The translations under genes were made by a program, and so were the position numbers. DNA of 64,000 nt from Streptomyces sp. Ag109_O5-10 (GTDB taxonomy: Bacteria; Actinomycetota; Actinomycetes; Streptomycetales; Streptomycetaceae). The DNA is taken from assembly GCF_900105755.1 (NCBI RefSeq), contig NZ_FNTQ01000001.1, forward strand, positions 2,046,001 to 2,110,000, read 5' to 3'. Every line of letters starts with the position of its first letter. Positions within the stretch are counted from its first letter, which is position 1. Positions 44,216-52,478 of this stretch are shown here, one piece after another. A model generated the notes under the pieces. The model saw only the letters and a list, made by a program, of their open reading frames with translations, was not told where the DNA came from and made no database searches.

Positions 44216-44842
44216 ATGACCACCCTCCTAGTCATCGCCAAGGAACCCCGCCCCGGCAGGGTCAAGACGCGGCTCACCCCGCCCTTCTCGCCCGCGCAGG
44301 CCGCCGCGCTCGCCGAGGCGTCGCTCGCCGACACCCTGGACGCCGTGGCCGCGGCCCCGGCCGCCCGCCGCGTGCTGGTGCTCGACGGGGAACCCGGCCC
44401 CTGGCTGCCGCCCGGCTTCGACGTCGTGCCGCAGTGCGGCGGAGGGCTGGACGAGCGGCTCGCCGACGCGTTCGCGCACTGCGCGGGCCCCGCCCTCCTC
44501 ATCGGCATGGACACCCCGCAGGTCACCCCGGCCCTGCTCACCGTGGACTTCGCGGAGTGCGACGCGTACTTCGGCGACGCCGAGGACGGCGGGTTCTGGG
44601 CGCTGGGGCTGGCCGACCCCGACCCGGCCCTGCTGCGCGGGGTGCCGATGTCGACGCCGGAGACCGGCGCCGTCCAGCGGCGGCGCCTCGTCGGCGCCGG
44701 GCTGCGGGTGTGCGACCTCCCCCGGCTCCGGGACGTGGACACCGCGGCCGACGCGGCCGCCGTCGCCGCCCTCGTCCCGCAGGGCCGGTTCGCGGCCCTG
44801 CTGTCCCGGTGCGCGGCCCCCAGCGGAACGGACCGCCGATGA
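44216..44842 (+). CDS. DUF2064 / TIGR04282-type glycosyltransferase-like protein
   Basis: 208 residues. LLVIAKEPRPGRVKTRLTPP (the family's opening K-PG-VKTRL), LLIGMDTPQVTPALL and the metal-site-like GDAEDGGFWALGL. Family fold is GT-A; members accompany a GT2 enzyme in many genomes, and the founding annotation is arsenosugar synthesis, which I do not infer here as no arsenic genes are present. ATG 44216 stands 200 bases after the GT2 stop. The stop overlaps the methyltransferase start (ATGA). Confidence 0.85.
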   Translation: MTTLLVIAKEPRPGRVKTRLTPPFSPAQAAALAEASLADTLDAVAAAPAARRVLVLDGEPGPWLPPGFDVVPQCGGGLDERLADAFAHCAGPALLIGMDTPQVTPALLTVDFAECDAYFGDAEDGGFWALGLADPDPALLRGVPMSTPETGAVQRRRLVGAGLRVCDLPRLRDVDTAADAAAVAALVPQGRFAALLSRCAAPSGTDRR

Positions 44843-45558
44843 CCACCTCGCCGCCCGTCCCCCGGACGGGCTGGACCGGCGCCGACCCCTACGCGGCCGC
44901 GCTGCGCGCCGGGCACGGCCCGCTGTTCCTGCGCCGCACCGACGGCTGGCTGCTGCCCCTGGACGTCGAGCGCTGGTGCGCGCGGGCCGACCCGGTCGAC
45001 CTGGCCGTCCTGGACCGCTGCGAGGGCGCGGTCCTGGACGTCGGCTGCGGCCCCGGGCGGCTGGTCGCCGAACTCGCCGTCCGGGGCCGCACCGTCCTCG
45101 GCATCGACGTGAGCGCGGCCGCCGTGGACCACACCGTGCGGCTGGGCGGCCAGGCGTTGCGCCGCTCGGTCTTCGAGCCGCTGCCCGGCGAGGGCCGCTG
45201 GGGCACCGTCCTGCTCATGGACGGCAACATCGGCATCGGCGGCGATCCGCGCGCCCTGCTCGGCCGGGTGGCTCGACTCCTCGCCCCCGGGGGGCTGCTG
45301 ATCGCCGAGACCGCGCCGATGGACGTCGACGAACGCGCCGACGTCCACCTCACCGACGCCCGGGAAGCCGTCGGCGCCCCCTTCCGCTGGGCGCGGCTGG
45401 GCACCCCGGCCCTGCTGCGGTACGCGCGGGGCTGGGAGCCGGAGGCTCAGTGGGAGACCGGCGGGCGCCGCTTCGCCGCCCTGCGCGCCCGGCGCGCCAG
45501 CAGCAGCGCCGAGCCGCCGAAGAGCACGGCGGTGATCAGCAGCCAGCGGGCCAGGTAG
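44839..45558 (+). CDS. Class I SAM-dependent methyltransferase
   Basis: 239 residues. SAM-binding VLDVGCGPGRLVAELA, acidic VLGIDVS, then LLMDGNIGIGGDP and LAPGGLLIAETAP. It belongs to a compact cluster with GT2 and DUF2064 proteins. The last ~37 codons (45447-45558) run antisense through the 3' end of the opposing membrane gene; the domain is complete before that, so the tail may be a late acquisition from stop loss. Confidence 0.85.
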   Translation: MTTSPPVPRTGWTGADPYAAALRAGHGPLFLRRTDGWLLPLDVERWCARADPVDLAVLDRCEGAVLDVGCGPGRLVAELAVRGRTVLGIDVSAAAVDHTVRLGGQALRRSVFEPLPGEGRWGTVLLMDGNIGIGGDPRALLGRVARLLAPGGLLIAETAPMDVDERADVHLTDAREAVGAPFRWARLGTPALLRYARGWEPEAQWETGGRRFAALRARRASSSAEPPKSTAVISSQRAR

Positions 45559-45905
45559 CCGTCCACGGACCGGCCGGTGGCCGACCGGTAGTGCCCGGCC
45601 ACCATCCCGCTGATCAGCGGGAACCACACCAGCAGGAGCAGCGCGGAGAGCGCGGCCGGGACCCGGACGTACATCGTCCACTCCCGGCGCCCGGTGGCGC
45701 CCAGCCCCCGCGTCACCGCCCGGTCGGCCAGCGCGTACAGCGGCAGCAGGACGAGGTCGTGCAGCAGCGCAGCGCCCACCACCCACAGGGCCACGCCGAG
45801 CCAGTCGCCGGCCAGCAGCCGTACCCCGGCATAGGCGGCGAGTGCGAACGAGCAGGCCAGCAGGAGGATCTGCAGGGGGCTGCCGATGACGAGGCGCGGG
45901 CGCAT
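45447..45905 (-). CDS. Four-helix membrane protein of unknown function
   Basis: 152 residues with four hydrophobic segments and a basic C-terminus (RRARRAAKRR). No family recognised. The ATG overlaps the stop of the molybdoenzyme (TGATG), so it is coupled to it and may be part of the same redox complex, for example as a membrane anchor. Its 3' end overlaps the convergent methyltransferase gene by 112 bases. Confidence 0.65.
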   Translation of the reverse strand: MRPRLVIGSPLQILLLACSFALAAYAGVRLLAGDWLGVALWVVGAALLHDLVLLPLYALADRAVTRGLGATGRREWTMYVRVPAALSALLLLVWFPLISGMVAGHYRSATGRSVDGYLARWLLITAVLFGGSALLLARRARRAAKRRPPVSH

Positions 45906-47149
45906 CACAGGTCTCCGAAGGTCATCCGGGCCACCCACTTGGTGTTGAGGACACCGGGTGCGGCAGGCACGATCACGCGGGCCGGGTAGCCGTGGTCGGG
46001 GGACAGGTCCTCGCCGTTCACCTGAAGGGCGAGCAGGGAGCGCGGGTCGGCGACCTGGTTCGCGCGCAGGGCCGCGCGGCGGAAGGCGCCGTGCCGCTGG
46101 ACGGACTCGACGAGCACGTCCGGCGGGTCGGTGTCGTAGCCGACGAGCGCGGCGAGGTCGCGCAGCCGCACCCCGCGCCACCACTGGTCGGAGGTCGACC
46201 AGCCCTCGACGCAGGCGATCGGCAACGCGGCGCTGTGCAGGGGCAGCCGGAGCAGTTCGGCGCGGCTGAGGCGGACCGTCCGGCCGTCCCGTCCGGTGAC
46301 GACGAGCCGCCACGCCTCCGGTCCGGTCTCCCGCGCGTCGATCCCGGCGTAGGCGGCGGTCTTGTTGATCTGGAAGCCGTCCGGACCGCTGCCCGGGTCG
46401 GCTCCGCCGTGCGGTGCGAGCAGCGCGGTGCGGCGCCACACGCCCCCGATGCTCTGCCCGGCCGTCGTGACGAGCAGCAGCAGGGAGGCGCCGCCCGTGA
46501 ACCACAGCGCCCCGCGCCGGGAGACGGTGGGCGCGTCCGGCCTGGGGGTCTCCAACTCCCCCTCGTCCCGGTGCTGTCGGCGTTCCCGGACCGCCCGCAG
46601 CGCCGTCGGCGTCTTGAGTGCCGCGTGCGCCAGGAAGGCGGCGAAGAACACCCAGGCGCCGTAGAAGTGCAGCGGGTAGAACGAGCCGGGAAAGACGTAG
46701 TCGAGCTGCACGTTGAGGACGCCGGTCGTGAACTCGAAGAGGCCGCCGCCGACCAGCAGCAGCAGCGAGACCCGTTCCAGGGCGTGGGCCAGCGAGCGGG
46801 CCGGGGGCAGCGTGAACAGCTTGGGCACCACCGACCACAGCTTGGCGAGCAGCACCGGGATCAGGGCGATGCCGAGGGTGACGTGCAGGCCCTGGGTGGC
46901 ACGGTAGAGCCAGTACGGGTTCGTCGGCCAGGAGAAGAGGTAGAAGCCGAGGATGCCCTTGTCCGGGGTCTGGTCGTTCACCGGGGCCAGGTCCGGGTTG
47001 TACGCGGCGTACGACACCAGTCCCGTCACGAACAGCACGGTGATGCCGACGAGCAGCACCAGTCCGAGCACCGAGGTGAACCAGGTGCCGCGCAGCGGGC
47101 TGCGCCAGAAGCCGGGCGAGGTGGGGAGCCGTGGATCGTCGGGTCTCAT
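45905..47149 (-). CDS. Membrane-anchored sulfite oxidase-type molybdopterin oxidoreductase
   Basis: 414 residues. Residues ~1-180 hold four to five transmembrane helices of cytochrome b561/ferric-reductase style, with paired histidines (GLHVTLG, PLHFYGAWVFF, LAHAALK) suited to haem. Residues ~230-414 are a molybdopterin-binding domain with the conserved Mo-ligand Cys in PIACVEGWST and WWRGVRLRDLAALVG, DHGYPARVIVP and NTKWV. Thus one polypeptide joins a Mo catalytic site to a membrane electron path. Start ATG 47149 is leaderless (TACGGT six bases before). Substrate unknown. Confidence 0.86.
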   Translation of the reverse strand: MRPDDPRLPTSPGFWRSPLRGTWFTSVLGLVLLVGITVLFVTGLVSYAAYNPDLAPVNDQTPDKGILGFYLFSWPTNPYWLYRATQGLHVTLGIALIPVLLAKLWSVVPKLFTLPPARSLAHALERVSLLLLVGGGLFEFTTGVLNVQLDYVFPGSFYPLHFYGAWVFFAAFLAHAALKTPTALRAVRERRQHRDEGELETPRPDAPTVSRRGALWFTGGASLLLLVTTAGQSIGGVWRRTALLAPHGGADPGSGPDGFQINKTAAYAGIDARETGPEAWRLVVTGRDGRTVRLSRAELLRLPLHSAALPIACVEGWSTSDQWWRGVRLRDLAALVGYDTDPPDVLVESVQRHGAFRRAALRANQVADPRSLLALQVNGEDLSPDHGYPARVIVPAAPGVLNTKWVARMTFGDL

Positions 47150-47155
47150 GGTCCG

Positions 47156-47161
47156 ACCGTA
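47156..47161 (-). promoter_or_regulatory. -10 hexamer TACGGT of a leaderless transcript
   Basis: Six bases before the molybdoenzyme ATG on the minus strand; no ribosome site is present. Confidence 0.5.
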
Positions 47162-47250
47162 GGCCGGGGAAAGCCGCGGAACGGGCACGCGACCCATGAC
47201 GAAATTCTGACGTCAGCCGCTTGATCCACTCTCTCGCGCGGTCGCCGCCC

Positions 47251-47256
47251 TAGCGT
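47251..47256 (+). promoter_or_regulatory. -10 hexamer TAGCGT of a leaderless transcript
   Basis: Six bases before the GTG at 47263; divergent from the promoter at 47156. No fitting -35 hexamer at 17-18 bases was seen. Confidence 0.5.
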
Positions 47257-47262
47257 TCCGGT

Positions 47263-48606
47263 GTGACCCGCGTTTCGCTCCGTGATCGGTACGCCGATCT
47301 GCTCGCCGTCCTCGCCGCCGCCCTGCTGGTGCTCGGCGCCGTCCTGGTCGGCCGGCACCTCCAGGACACCTACCGCGTCCTGTTCGTGCACTGGCCGCCG
47401 CTGTTCGCCGACTGGGACCCGCACGTCGGCCCGGGCACCCCGGCCGCGGTGCTGGTCGCGGTCGCGGTGGTGGCGTACGGGCCGAACCTGGCCGTACGGC
47501 TGCCCTGGCGCGGGCTGCTGGGCGCGGCCTGGGGCGCCTGTCTGGCCTGGACGTGGTCGCTGGCGCTGGTGGACGGCTGGCAGCGGGGCGTGGCGGGCAG
47601 GCTGACCAGCCCGAACGAGTACCTGACGGTCATCTCCCGCTTCCACGACATCCCGGCGGCCCTGCGGGACTTCACCCACCACATCGTCAGCGGCACGCCG
47701 CAGCCCTGGCCGGCCCACATCGCCGGGCATCCGCCGGCGGCCACGCTCACCTTCGTCCTCCTGGACCGGATCGGGCTGGGCGGCGGCGGCTGGGCCGGGG
47801 CCTGGTGCATCACGGTCGGTTCGACGGCCTGCGTCGCCGTGCTGGTCGCGGTGCGGGCCCTGGCCGACGAGCGGCTGGCCCGGCGGGCCGCGCCCTTCCT
47901 GGTGATGGCCCCGGCCGCGGTGTGGGTGGGCGCCTCGGCGGACGGGTACTTCGCGGCGGTCGCCGCCTGGACGGTGGCCCTGCTGGCGCTCGCGGTGACC
48001 GGCCGGTCCGTGGCCTGGGCGGCGGCTGCGGGACTGCTGTACGGACTGACCTGCTACCTGTCGTACGGCCTGACGCTCTTCGCGCTGATCGGGGCGGCCG
48101 TACTGGTGCTCGGCCGGCGCCGGGTCCGGGCCCGCCCTGTCGTCCTCGCGCTGCTGGTGGCCGGGGCGGCGGTCGTCCCGCTCGTGTTCACCCTCGCGGG
48201 GTTCGACTGGTGGCAGGGATACCGGCTGCTGGTCACCCGCTACTACCAGGGCGTCGGCGGAACCCGGCCGTACGGCTACTGGGTGTGGGCCAACCTGGCC
48301 TGCACGGTGGTCATCACGGGCCTGGCGACGGTGGCCGGGCTGCGGCGGGCGGGTGCCGTGCTGGTCCGCCACCGCACCGCGCCCCCTGCGCAGAAGCGTC
48401 TCGCCTTCCTCGTGGGTGCCGCCCTGCTGGCCCTGCTGCTCGCCGACCTGTCCGGGATGAGCAAGGCGGAGACGGAGCGCATCTGGCTGCCGTTCGCGAT
48501 GTGGCTGCTGCCGGCCTGCGCGTTCCTGCCCCGGTCGCGCGCCTGGCTCGCGGCGCAGGCACTGCTCGGGCTGCTGCTGAACCACCTGCTGTTCACCGGC
48601 TGGTGA
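47263..48606 (+). CDS. Polytopic membrane protein, GT-C transferase-like
   Basis: 447 residues with about 10-11 hydrophobic segments. The large first external loop holds FADWDPHVGPG and SRFHDIPAALRDFTHHI plus AHIAGHPPAATLTFVLLDR, reminiscent of GT-C (GT39/GT87-like) catalytic loops. Family not certain. GTG start is leaderless. Divergent from the molybdoenzyme and in the same direction as the GT2-methyltransferase cluster, so cell-surface glycan synthesis is plausible. Confidence 0.6.
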   Translation: MTRVSLRDRYADLLAVLAAALLVLGAVLVGRHLQDTYRVLFVHWPPLFADWDPHVGPGTPAAVLVAVAVVAYGPNLAVRLPWRGLLGAAWGACLAWTWSLALVDGWQRGVAGRLTSPNEYLTVISRFHDIPAALRDFTHHIVSGTPQPWPAHIAGHPPAATLTFVLLDRIGLGGGGWAGAWCITVGSTACVAVLVAVRALADERLARRAAPFLVMAPAAVWVGASADGYFAAVAAWTVALLALAVTGRSVAWAAAAGLLYGLTCYLSYGLTLFALIGAAVLVLGRRRVRARPVVLALLVAGAAVVPLVFTLAGFDWWQGYRLLVTRYYQGVGGTRPYGYWVWANLACTVVITGLATVAGLRRAGAVLVRHRTAPPAQKRLAFLVGAALLALLLADLSGMSKAETERIWLPFAMWLLPACAFLPRSRAWLAAQALLGLLLNHLLFTGW

Positions 48607-48660
48607 CCCCGCCGGCCGGGTCCCCGAGGCCGCGCGAACTGACCCGCCGCGGCGATCCGG

Positions 48661-49119
48661 CTACGGGAGGACTGACGGCCCCAGGTCGGCCGACCGGGCC
48701 TCGGCCGCCGCCGTGAGCCGCGCGAGGAGATCCGCCAGGGCCGCGCCGTCGCCGAGCTCTCCGAGCAGCCGGGCCTGGTCGTCGTGGACCCGACGGGCGG
48801 CGCGTCCGTGCAGGTCCTCGCCGCGCCGGGTGAGGTGGAGCAGGACGCGGCGGCGGTCGTGCGGGTCGGGTCGGCGGTGGACGAGGTTGTCCGCGACCAT
48901 GCGGTCGACGAGCTTGGTCAGGCTGGGCGCCGGCATCAGGGCGTGCTCGGCGATCTCGGACATGGGGTGCCCCCGGCCGTCCCCGACGAGCGACAGGACC
49001 CGCCACTCCTCGACCGTGCAGTCCTCCTCGGCCAGCACCGCGGCCAGCCGCCGCACGACCCGCCGCTCGGCATGGCTGAGGAGGTGGGCGAGGTCCGGCG
49101 AGGAGGGTACGGACGGCAT
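48661..49119 (-). CDS. MarR family transcriptional regulator
   Basis: 152 residues. Winged helix: TVEEWRVLSLVGDGRGHPMSEIAEHALMP, recognition helix PAPSLTKLVDRMVADNLV and wing DPHDRRRVLLHLT. ATG at 49119. Divergent from the AmiC-like ligand-binding protein (111-base spacer), so it probably controls that gene and the NCS1 permease behind it. The spacer holds a TGCGCGCA palindrome near 49148-49155, a possible operator. Confidence 0.88.
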   Translation of the reverse strand: MPSVPSSPDLAHLLSHAERRVVRRLAAVLAEEDCTVEEWRVLSLVGDGRGHPMSEIAEHALMPAPSLTKLVDRMVADNLVHRRPDPHDRRRVLLHLTRRGEDLHGRAARRVHDDQARLLGELGDGAALADLLARLTAAAEARSADLGPSVLP

Positions 49120-49230
49120 TGCCGGTGTCCTTCCGGTAGGTCTACTGTGCGCGCAGAATACGAGTCTTGGCGACGGCGCCGGGGCCCGGGACCGGAATCC
49201 GCGTTCCCCATGCCCGCACGGAGGTGGCCG

Positions 49231-50301
49231 ATGCGTCCGGCGCCGTCCGACGGGAGCGGCACACTGTTCCTCGCCCTGGTCGTGCCGTTGCAGGGGCCGG
49301 CGGGGGTCCTCGGGCCGTCCTGCGAGTCGGCCGCGCGGCTGGCCGTGGAGGAACTGAACGCGGCGGGCGGGGTGCTGGGCCGGGAGGTCCGGCTGGTCAC
49401 CGTGGACGGCGGGGCGCCGCCGGCGCGGGTGGCGGCCGAGGTGGGGGCGCTGGTCTCGCTGGGCGCCGTGGACGGGGTGGTCGGCTGGCACACCTCGGCG
49501 GTACGGCAGGCGCTGCTGCCCCGGATCGCGGGCCGGGTGCCGTACGTCTACACCGCGCAGTACGAGGGCGGCGAGCGGACTCCCGGCGTCTTCCTGACCG
49601 GTGAGACCGACGTCGCCCAACTGCTGCCCGCGATGCGGCTGCTGACGGAGGCGGCCGGGGTGCGGCGCTGGTGCACGGTGGGCAACGACTACGTCTGGCC
49701 GCGGGTGACCGCGCGCACGGCACGGGCGTACGCGCGGGAGTGCGGCGGGCGGGTGCGGGACGAGGTGTTCGTGCCCCTGGGGACGGAGGGGTTCGGTCCG
49801 GTGCTGCGCCGGATCGAGCGGTGCGAGGCGGACGCGGTGCTGATGCTGCTGGTGGGCGCGGACGCGGCCCGCTTCAACCGGGCGTTCGCCGGGTACGGGC
49901 TGCACCAGCGGTGCCTGCGCCTGAGCACCCACATGGACGAGAACATCCTGCTGGCCACCGGCGCGGAGGGCACCGACGGGCTGTGGGCGGCGGCCGGTTT
50001 CTTCGAGACCCTCGCGACCGCCGAGAGCCTCGACTTCGGCGCCCGGCACGCGGCCCGGTTCGGGGTGCACGCCCCGGTGGTGGGCAGCCTCGGCGAGTCC
50101 TGCTTCGAGGGGGTGCGGCTGCTGGCGGCCCTGGCCGAGCGGGCCCGGTCGCTGGAGGTGCGGGCGATGTGCGCGGTCGGCGACGCGGTGTCGTACGAGG
50201 GCCCGCGGGGTGCCGTACGGCTGCGCGGCAACCATCTCGCCCAACGGCTGTACCTGGCACGGGCGGACGCCTTCGACTTCCACGTCGTCGCCCAGCTCTG
50301 A
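49231..50301 (+). CDS. AmiC/FmdD-like substrate-binding protein without signal peptide
   Basis: 356 residues from ATG 49231, chosen because GGAGG lies just before it (ATG 49210 also in frame). Two-lobed periplasmic-binding-protein fold of the Leu/Ile/Val-urea group: FLALVVPLQGPAGVLGPSC, GREVRLVTVDGG, PYVYTAQYEGG, TVGNDYVWPR, LSTHMDENIL, GSLGESCFEG. No signal peptide or lipobox precedes it, so it should act in the cytoplasm like the amide sensor AmiC of Pseudomonas. It is followed by a nucleobase-type permease; probable role is sensing the same ligand. Confidence 0.8.
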   Translation: MRPAPSDGSGTLFLALVVPLQGPAGVLGPSCESAARLAVEELNAAGGVLGREVRLVTVDGGAPPARVAAEVGALVSLGAVDGVVGWHTSAVRQALLPRIAGRVPYVYTAQYEGGERTPGVFLTGETDVAQLLPAMRLLTEAAGVRRWCTVGNDYVWPRVTARTARAYARECGGRVRDEVFVPLGTEGFGPVLRRIERCEADAVLMLLVGADAARFNRAFAGYGLHQRCLRLSTHMDENILLATGAEGTDGLWAAAGFFETLATAESLDFGARHAARFGVHAPVVGSLGESCFEGVRLLAALAERARSLEVRAMCAVGDAVSYEGPRGAVRLRGNHLAQRLYLARADAFDFHVVAQL

Positions 50302-50324
50302 CCCCAACTCGCCCTCGGGACCCA

Positions 50325-50344
50325 ATACTTCCCACGGGAAGTAT
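50325..50344. promoter_or_regulatory. Perfect 20-bp palindrome ATACTTCCC-AC-GGGAAGTAT
   Basis: Nine-base perfect arms, two-base spacer, placed 23 bases after the sensor gene stop and 93 before the permease start. A second small inverted repeat GCTTT/AAAGC follows at 50348-50364. The whole patch is strikingly AT-rich for this genome. Either a repressor/activator operator or a leader RNA structure. Confidence 0.6.
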
Positions 50345-50437
50345 CAAGCTTTGTCTTTTAAAGCAGGTGAAACGTTCGGGAAACAGCGCGCCGCGACTCT
50401 TCCGTGCAAACGACCGGGGACGAGAGAGGGCAGAGTC

Positions 50438-52138
50438 GTGACGGAGATCGTCGGCAAAGAGGCGCCACCGGCCGTGACGGACGACGGGACGGACGGCAAG
50501 CGCACGTACAGCGACTGGGCACAGAACGACACGCTGGAGGACTACTCGCTGCGGTACGCGCCCAAGTCCTTCCGCCGCTGGACCCCCTACGTGGTCGCCA
50601 CCACCGCGCTCGGCGGCATCGCCTATCTCGCGGACTTCGCCATCGGCGGTTCGATCGCCGTCTCCAACGGCTTCTCCAGCGCGCTGGTGGCGATCCTGAC
50701 CGCGGCCGTGGTCATCTTCCTCACCGGCATCCCGATCTCGTACTACTCGGCCAAGTACTCGATCGACATGGACCTGTTGACCCGGGGCGCGGGCTTCGGC
50801 TACCTCGGCTCGACGCTCACCTCGGTCATCTACGCCAGCTTCACCTTCATCTTCTTCGCCCTCGAAGGCTCGATCATGGCGCAGGCCCTGGAACTGGGCC
50901 TGCACATCCCGCTGGCCGTCGGCTACCTGATCTGCTCGGTCGTCATCCTGCCGCTGGTCGTCTACGGCATGACCGCGCTGTCGAAGATGCAGGTGTGGAC
51001 GCAGCCGGTGTGGCTGGTGCTGATGGTCGCGCCGTTCGTGTCCATCGCGATCCAGGAGCCCGGCAAGTTCTCGGAGTTCACGCACTTCGCGGGCAACTCG
51101 CCGACCGGGTCGGGCATCAGCATGCTCGGGGTGGGCGCGGGTGCGGGCGTCGCGCTGTCGCTGATCGCGCAGATCGGTGAGCAGGTGGACTACCTGCGGT
51201 TCATGCCGGACAAGACGCCGGAGAACGGCCGGAAGTGGTGGGGTGCGGTGCTCTCCGCCGGTCCGGGGTGGGTGGTGCTCGGGGCCGCCAAGCAGATCGG
51301 CGGCGCGTTCCTCGCCTTCTACATCGCCGGCAGCGTGGGCCTGGCCAAGGCCAACGAGCCGATCCAGCAGTACGTGTCCGGTTTCAGGACGTTCGCCGCG
51401 CCGGTCGCGCTGGGTCTGGCCACGTTCTTCGTGATCCTCTCCCAGATAAAGATCAACTCGACGAACGCGTACTCCGGTTCGCTCTCCTGGTCGAACTTCT
51501 TCTCCCGGCTGACGCACCGTCATCCCGGGCGTGTGGTCTACATCTTCCTCAACGTCGGCATCGCCCTGGCCCTGATGGAGGGCGGCGTCTTCGGCTTCCT
51601 CAACACCGTGCTGGGCTTCTACTCCAACGTGGCGATCGCCTGGATCGGCGCGGTCGTCGCCGACCTGGTCATCAACAAGCCGCTGAAGCTGAGCCCGTCC
51701 TACATCGAGTTCAAGCGGGCCCACCTGCACAACTTCAACCCGGTCGGCTTCGGCTCGATGCTGATCGCGTCGGCGGTGTCGATCGCCGCGTACTTCAACG
51801 CCTTCGGCGCGTACGGCAAGGCGTACTCGCCGTTCGTCGCGCTCTTCCTGGCGATGGTGCTCTCGCCGCTGTTCGCGGTGCTGACGAAGGGGAAGTACTA
51901 CATCGCCCGCGTCGACGACCTCGAAGAACCGCTGCTCGGCCCGGACGGGCTGCCGTCGGCGGCCACGCTGACCTGCACGGTGTGCGCGACCGACTTCGAG
52001 CGGCCGGACGTGGCGGGCTGCCCGTTCCACTCCGGGGCGATCTGCTCGCTGTGCTGCAGCCTGGAGAAGGACTGCCACGACTCCTGCAAGACCGGCCCGG
52101 TCGCGCTCGCCATGCCGACGGTGCGGTCCGCGGACTGA
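50438..52138 (+). CDS. NCS1 family nucleobase:cation symporter with Cys-rich C-terminal tail
   Basis: 566 residues from GTG 50438 (GAGGG upstream). Twelve hydrophobic segments of the cytosine/purine/hydantoin permease family (RRWTPYVVATTALGGIAYLADFAIGG, QIGEQVDYLRFMPDKTPENGRKWW, QIKINSTNAYSGSLSWSNF). After the last helix there is an extension of ~60 residues with about nine Cys and two His residues: CTVCATDF, CPFHSGAICSLCCSLEKDCHDSC. This looks like a metal-binding or FeS-like sensor module and is absent from ordinary NCS1 permeases. Confidence 0.88.
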   Translation: MTEIVGKEAPPAVTDDGTDGKRTYSDWAQNDTLEDYSLRYAPKSFRRWTPYVVATTALGGIAYLADFAIGGSIAVSNGFSSALVAILTAAVVIFLTGIPISYYSAKYSIDMDLLTRGAGFGYLGSTLTSVIYASFTFIFFALEGSIMAQALELGLHIPLAVGYLICSVVILPLVVYGMTALSKMQVWTQPVWLVLMVAPFVSIAIQEPGKFSEFTHFAGNSPTGSGISMLGVGAGAGVALSLIAQIGEQVDYLRFMPDKTPENGRKWWGAVLSAGPGWVVLGAAKQIGGAFLAFYIAGSVGLAKANEPIQQYVSGFRTFAAPVALGLATFFVILSQIKINSTNAYSGSLSWSNFFSRLTHRHPGRVVYIFLNVGIALALMEGGVFGFLNTVLGFYSNVAIAWIGAVVADLVINKPLKLSPSYIEFKRAHLHNFNPVGFGSMLIASAVSIAAYFNAFGAYGKAYSPFVALFLAMVLSPLFAVLTKGKYYIARVDDLEEPLLGPDGLPSAATLTCTVCATDFERPDVAGCPFHSGAICSLCCSLEKDCHDSCKTGPVALAMPTVRSAD

Positions 52139-52161
52139 CCGGCACCTGAACCGAACCACCG

Positions 52162-52193
52162 CTCCGGCTCGTGCCCCTCGGCGCGGGCCGGAG
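52162..52193 (+). terminator. Hairpin terminator after the NCS1 permease gene
   Basis: 14-base arms (CTCCGGCTCGTGCC / GGCGCGGGCCGGAG, 12 pairs) around CCTC, 24 bases after the stop. Confidence 0.65.
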
Positions 52194-52478
52194 TTCCCGT
52201 CCGCAGGCCGTCCATCAGGAGCGTGCCGGTAGAGGGTGCCGATGCCCGGTCGCGGCGCGCGTGGGCGCGCACCGGCCGCGGACGCGGTGACGCGCCTCGT
52301 GACGGCCGCCCGCCGGCCGCCGCGGACCGCCGCGGCGGGGGCGGCCCGCACTCCCCGGGGGCCGCCTACCGCAAGGCGTGTACTCCTCGGTTGACGCCCT
52401 CACCCTGACCTACGGCGAGCGCCTGGGACGAGCTCTTCACCAGCCGGCACGCAACCGTCGCAGCCGGGGAGCCGGTGG
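52194..52478. other. Intergenic region, nothing recognised
   Basis: Together with the terminator, 340 bases lie between the convergent permease and NAD kinase genes. Very GC-rich, with simple CCGCCG-type repetition at 52310-52345. No ORF here has a family signature. Confidence 0.5.

Noticed and set aside
44107..45558. Single 483-residue methyltransferase
   Set aside because: The first half is Arg/Pro-rich shadow of the DUF2064 gene; true start is ATG 44839, coupled by ATGA.
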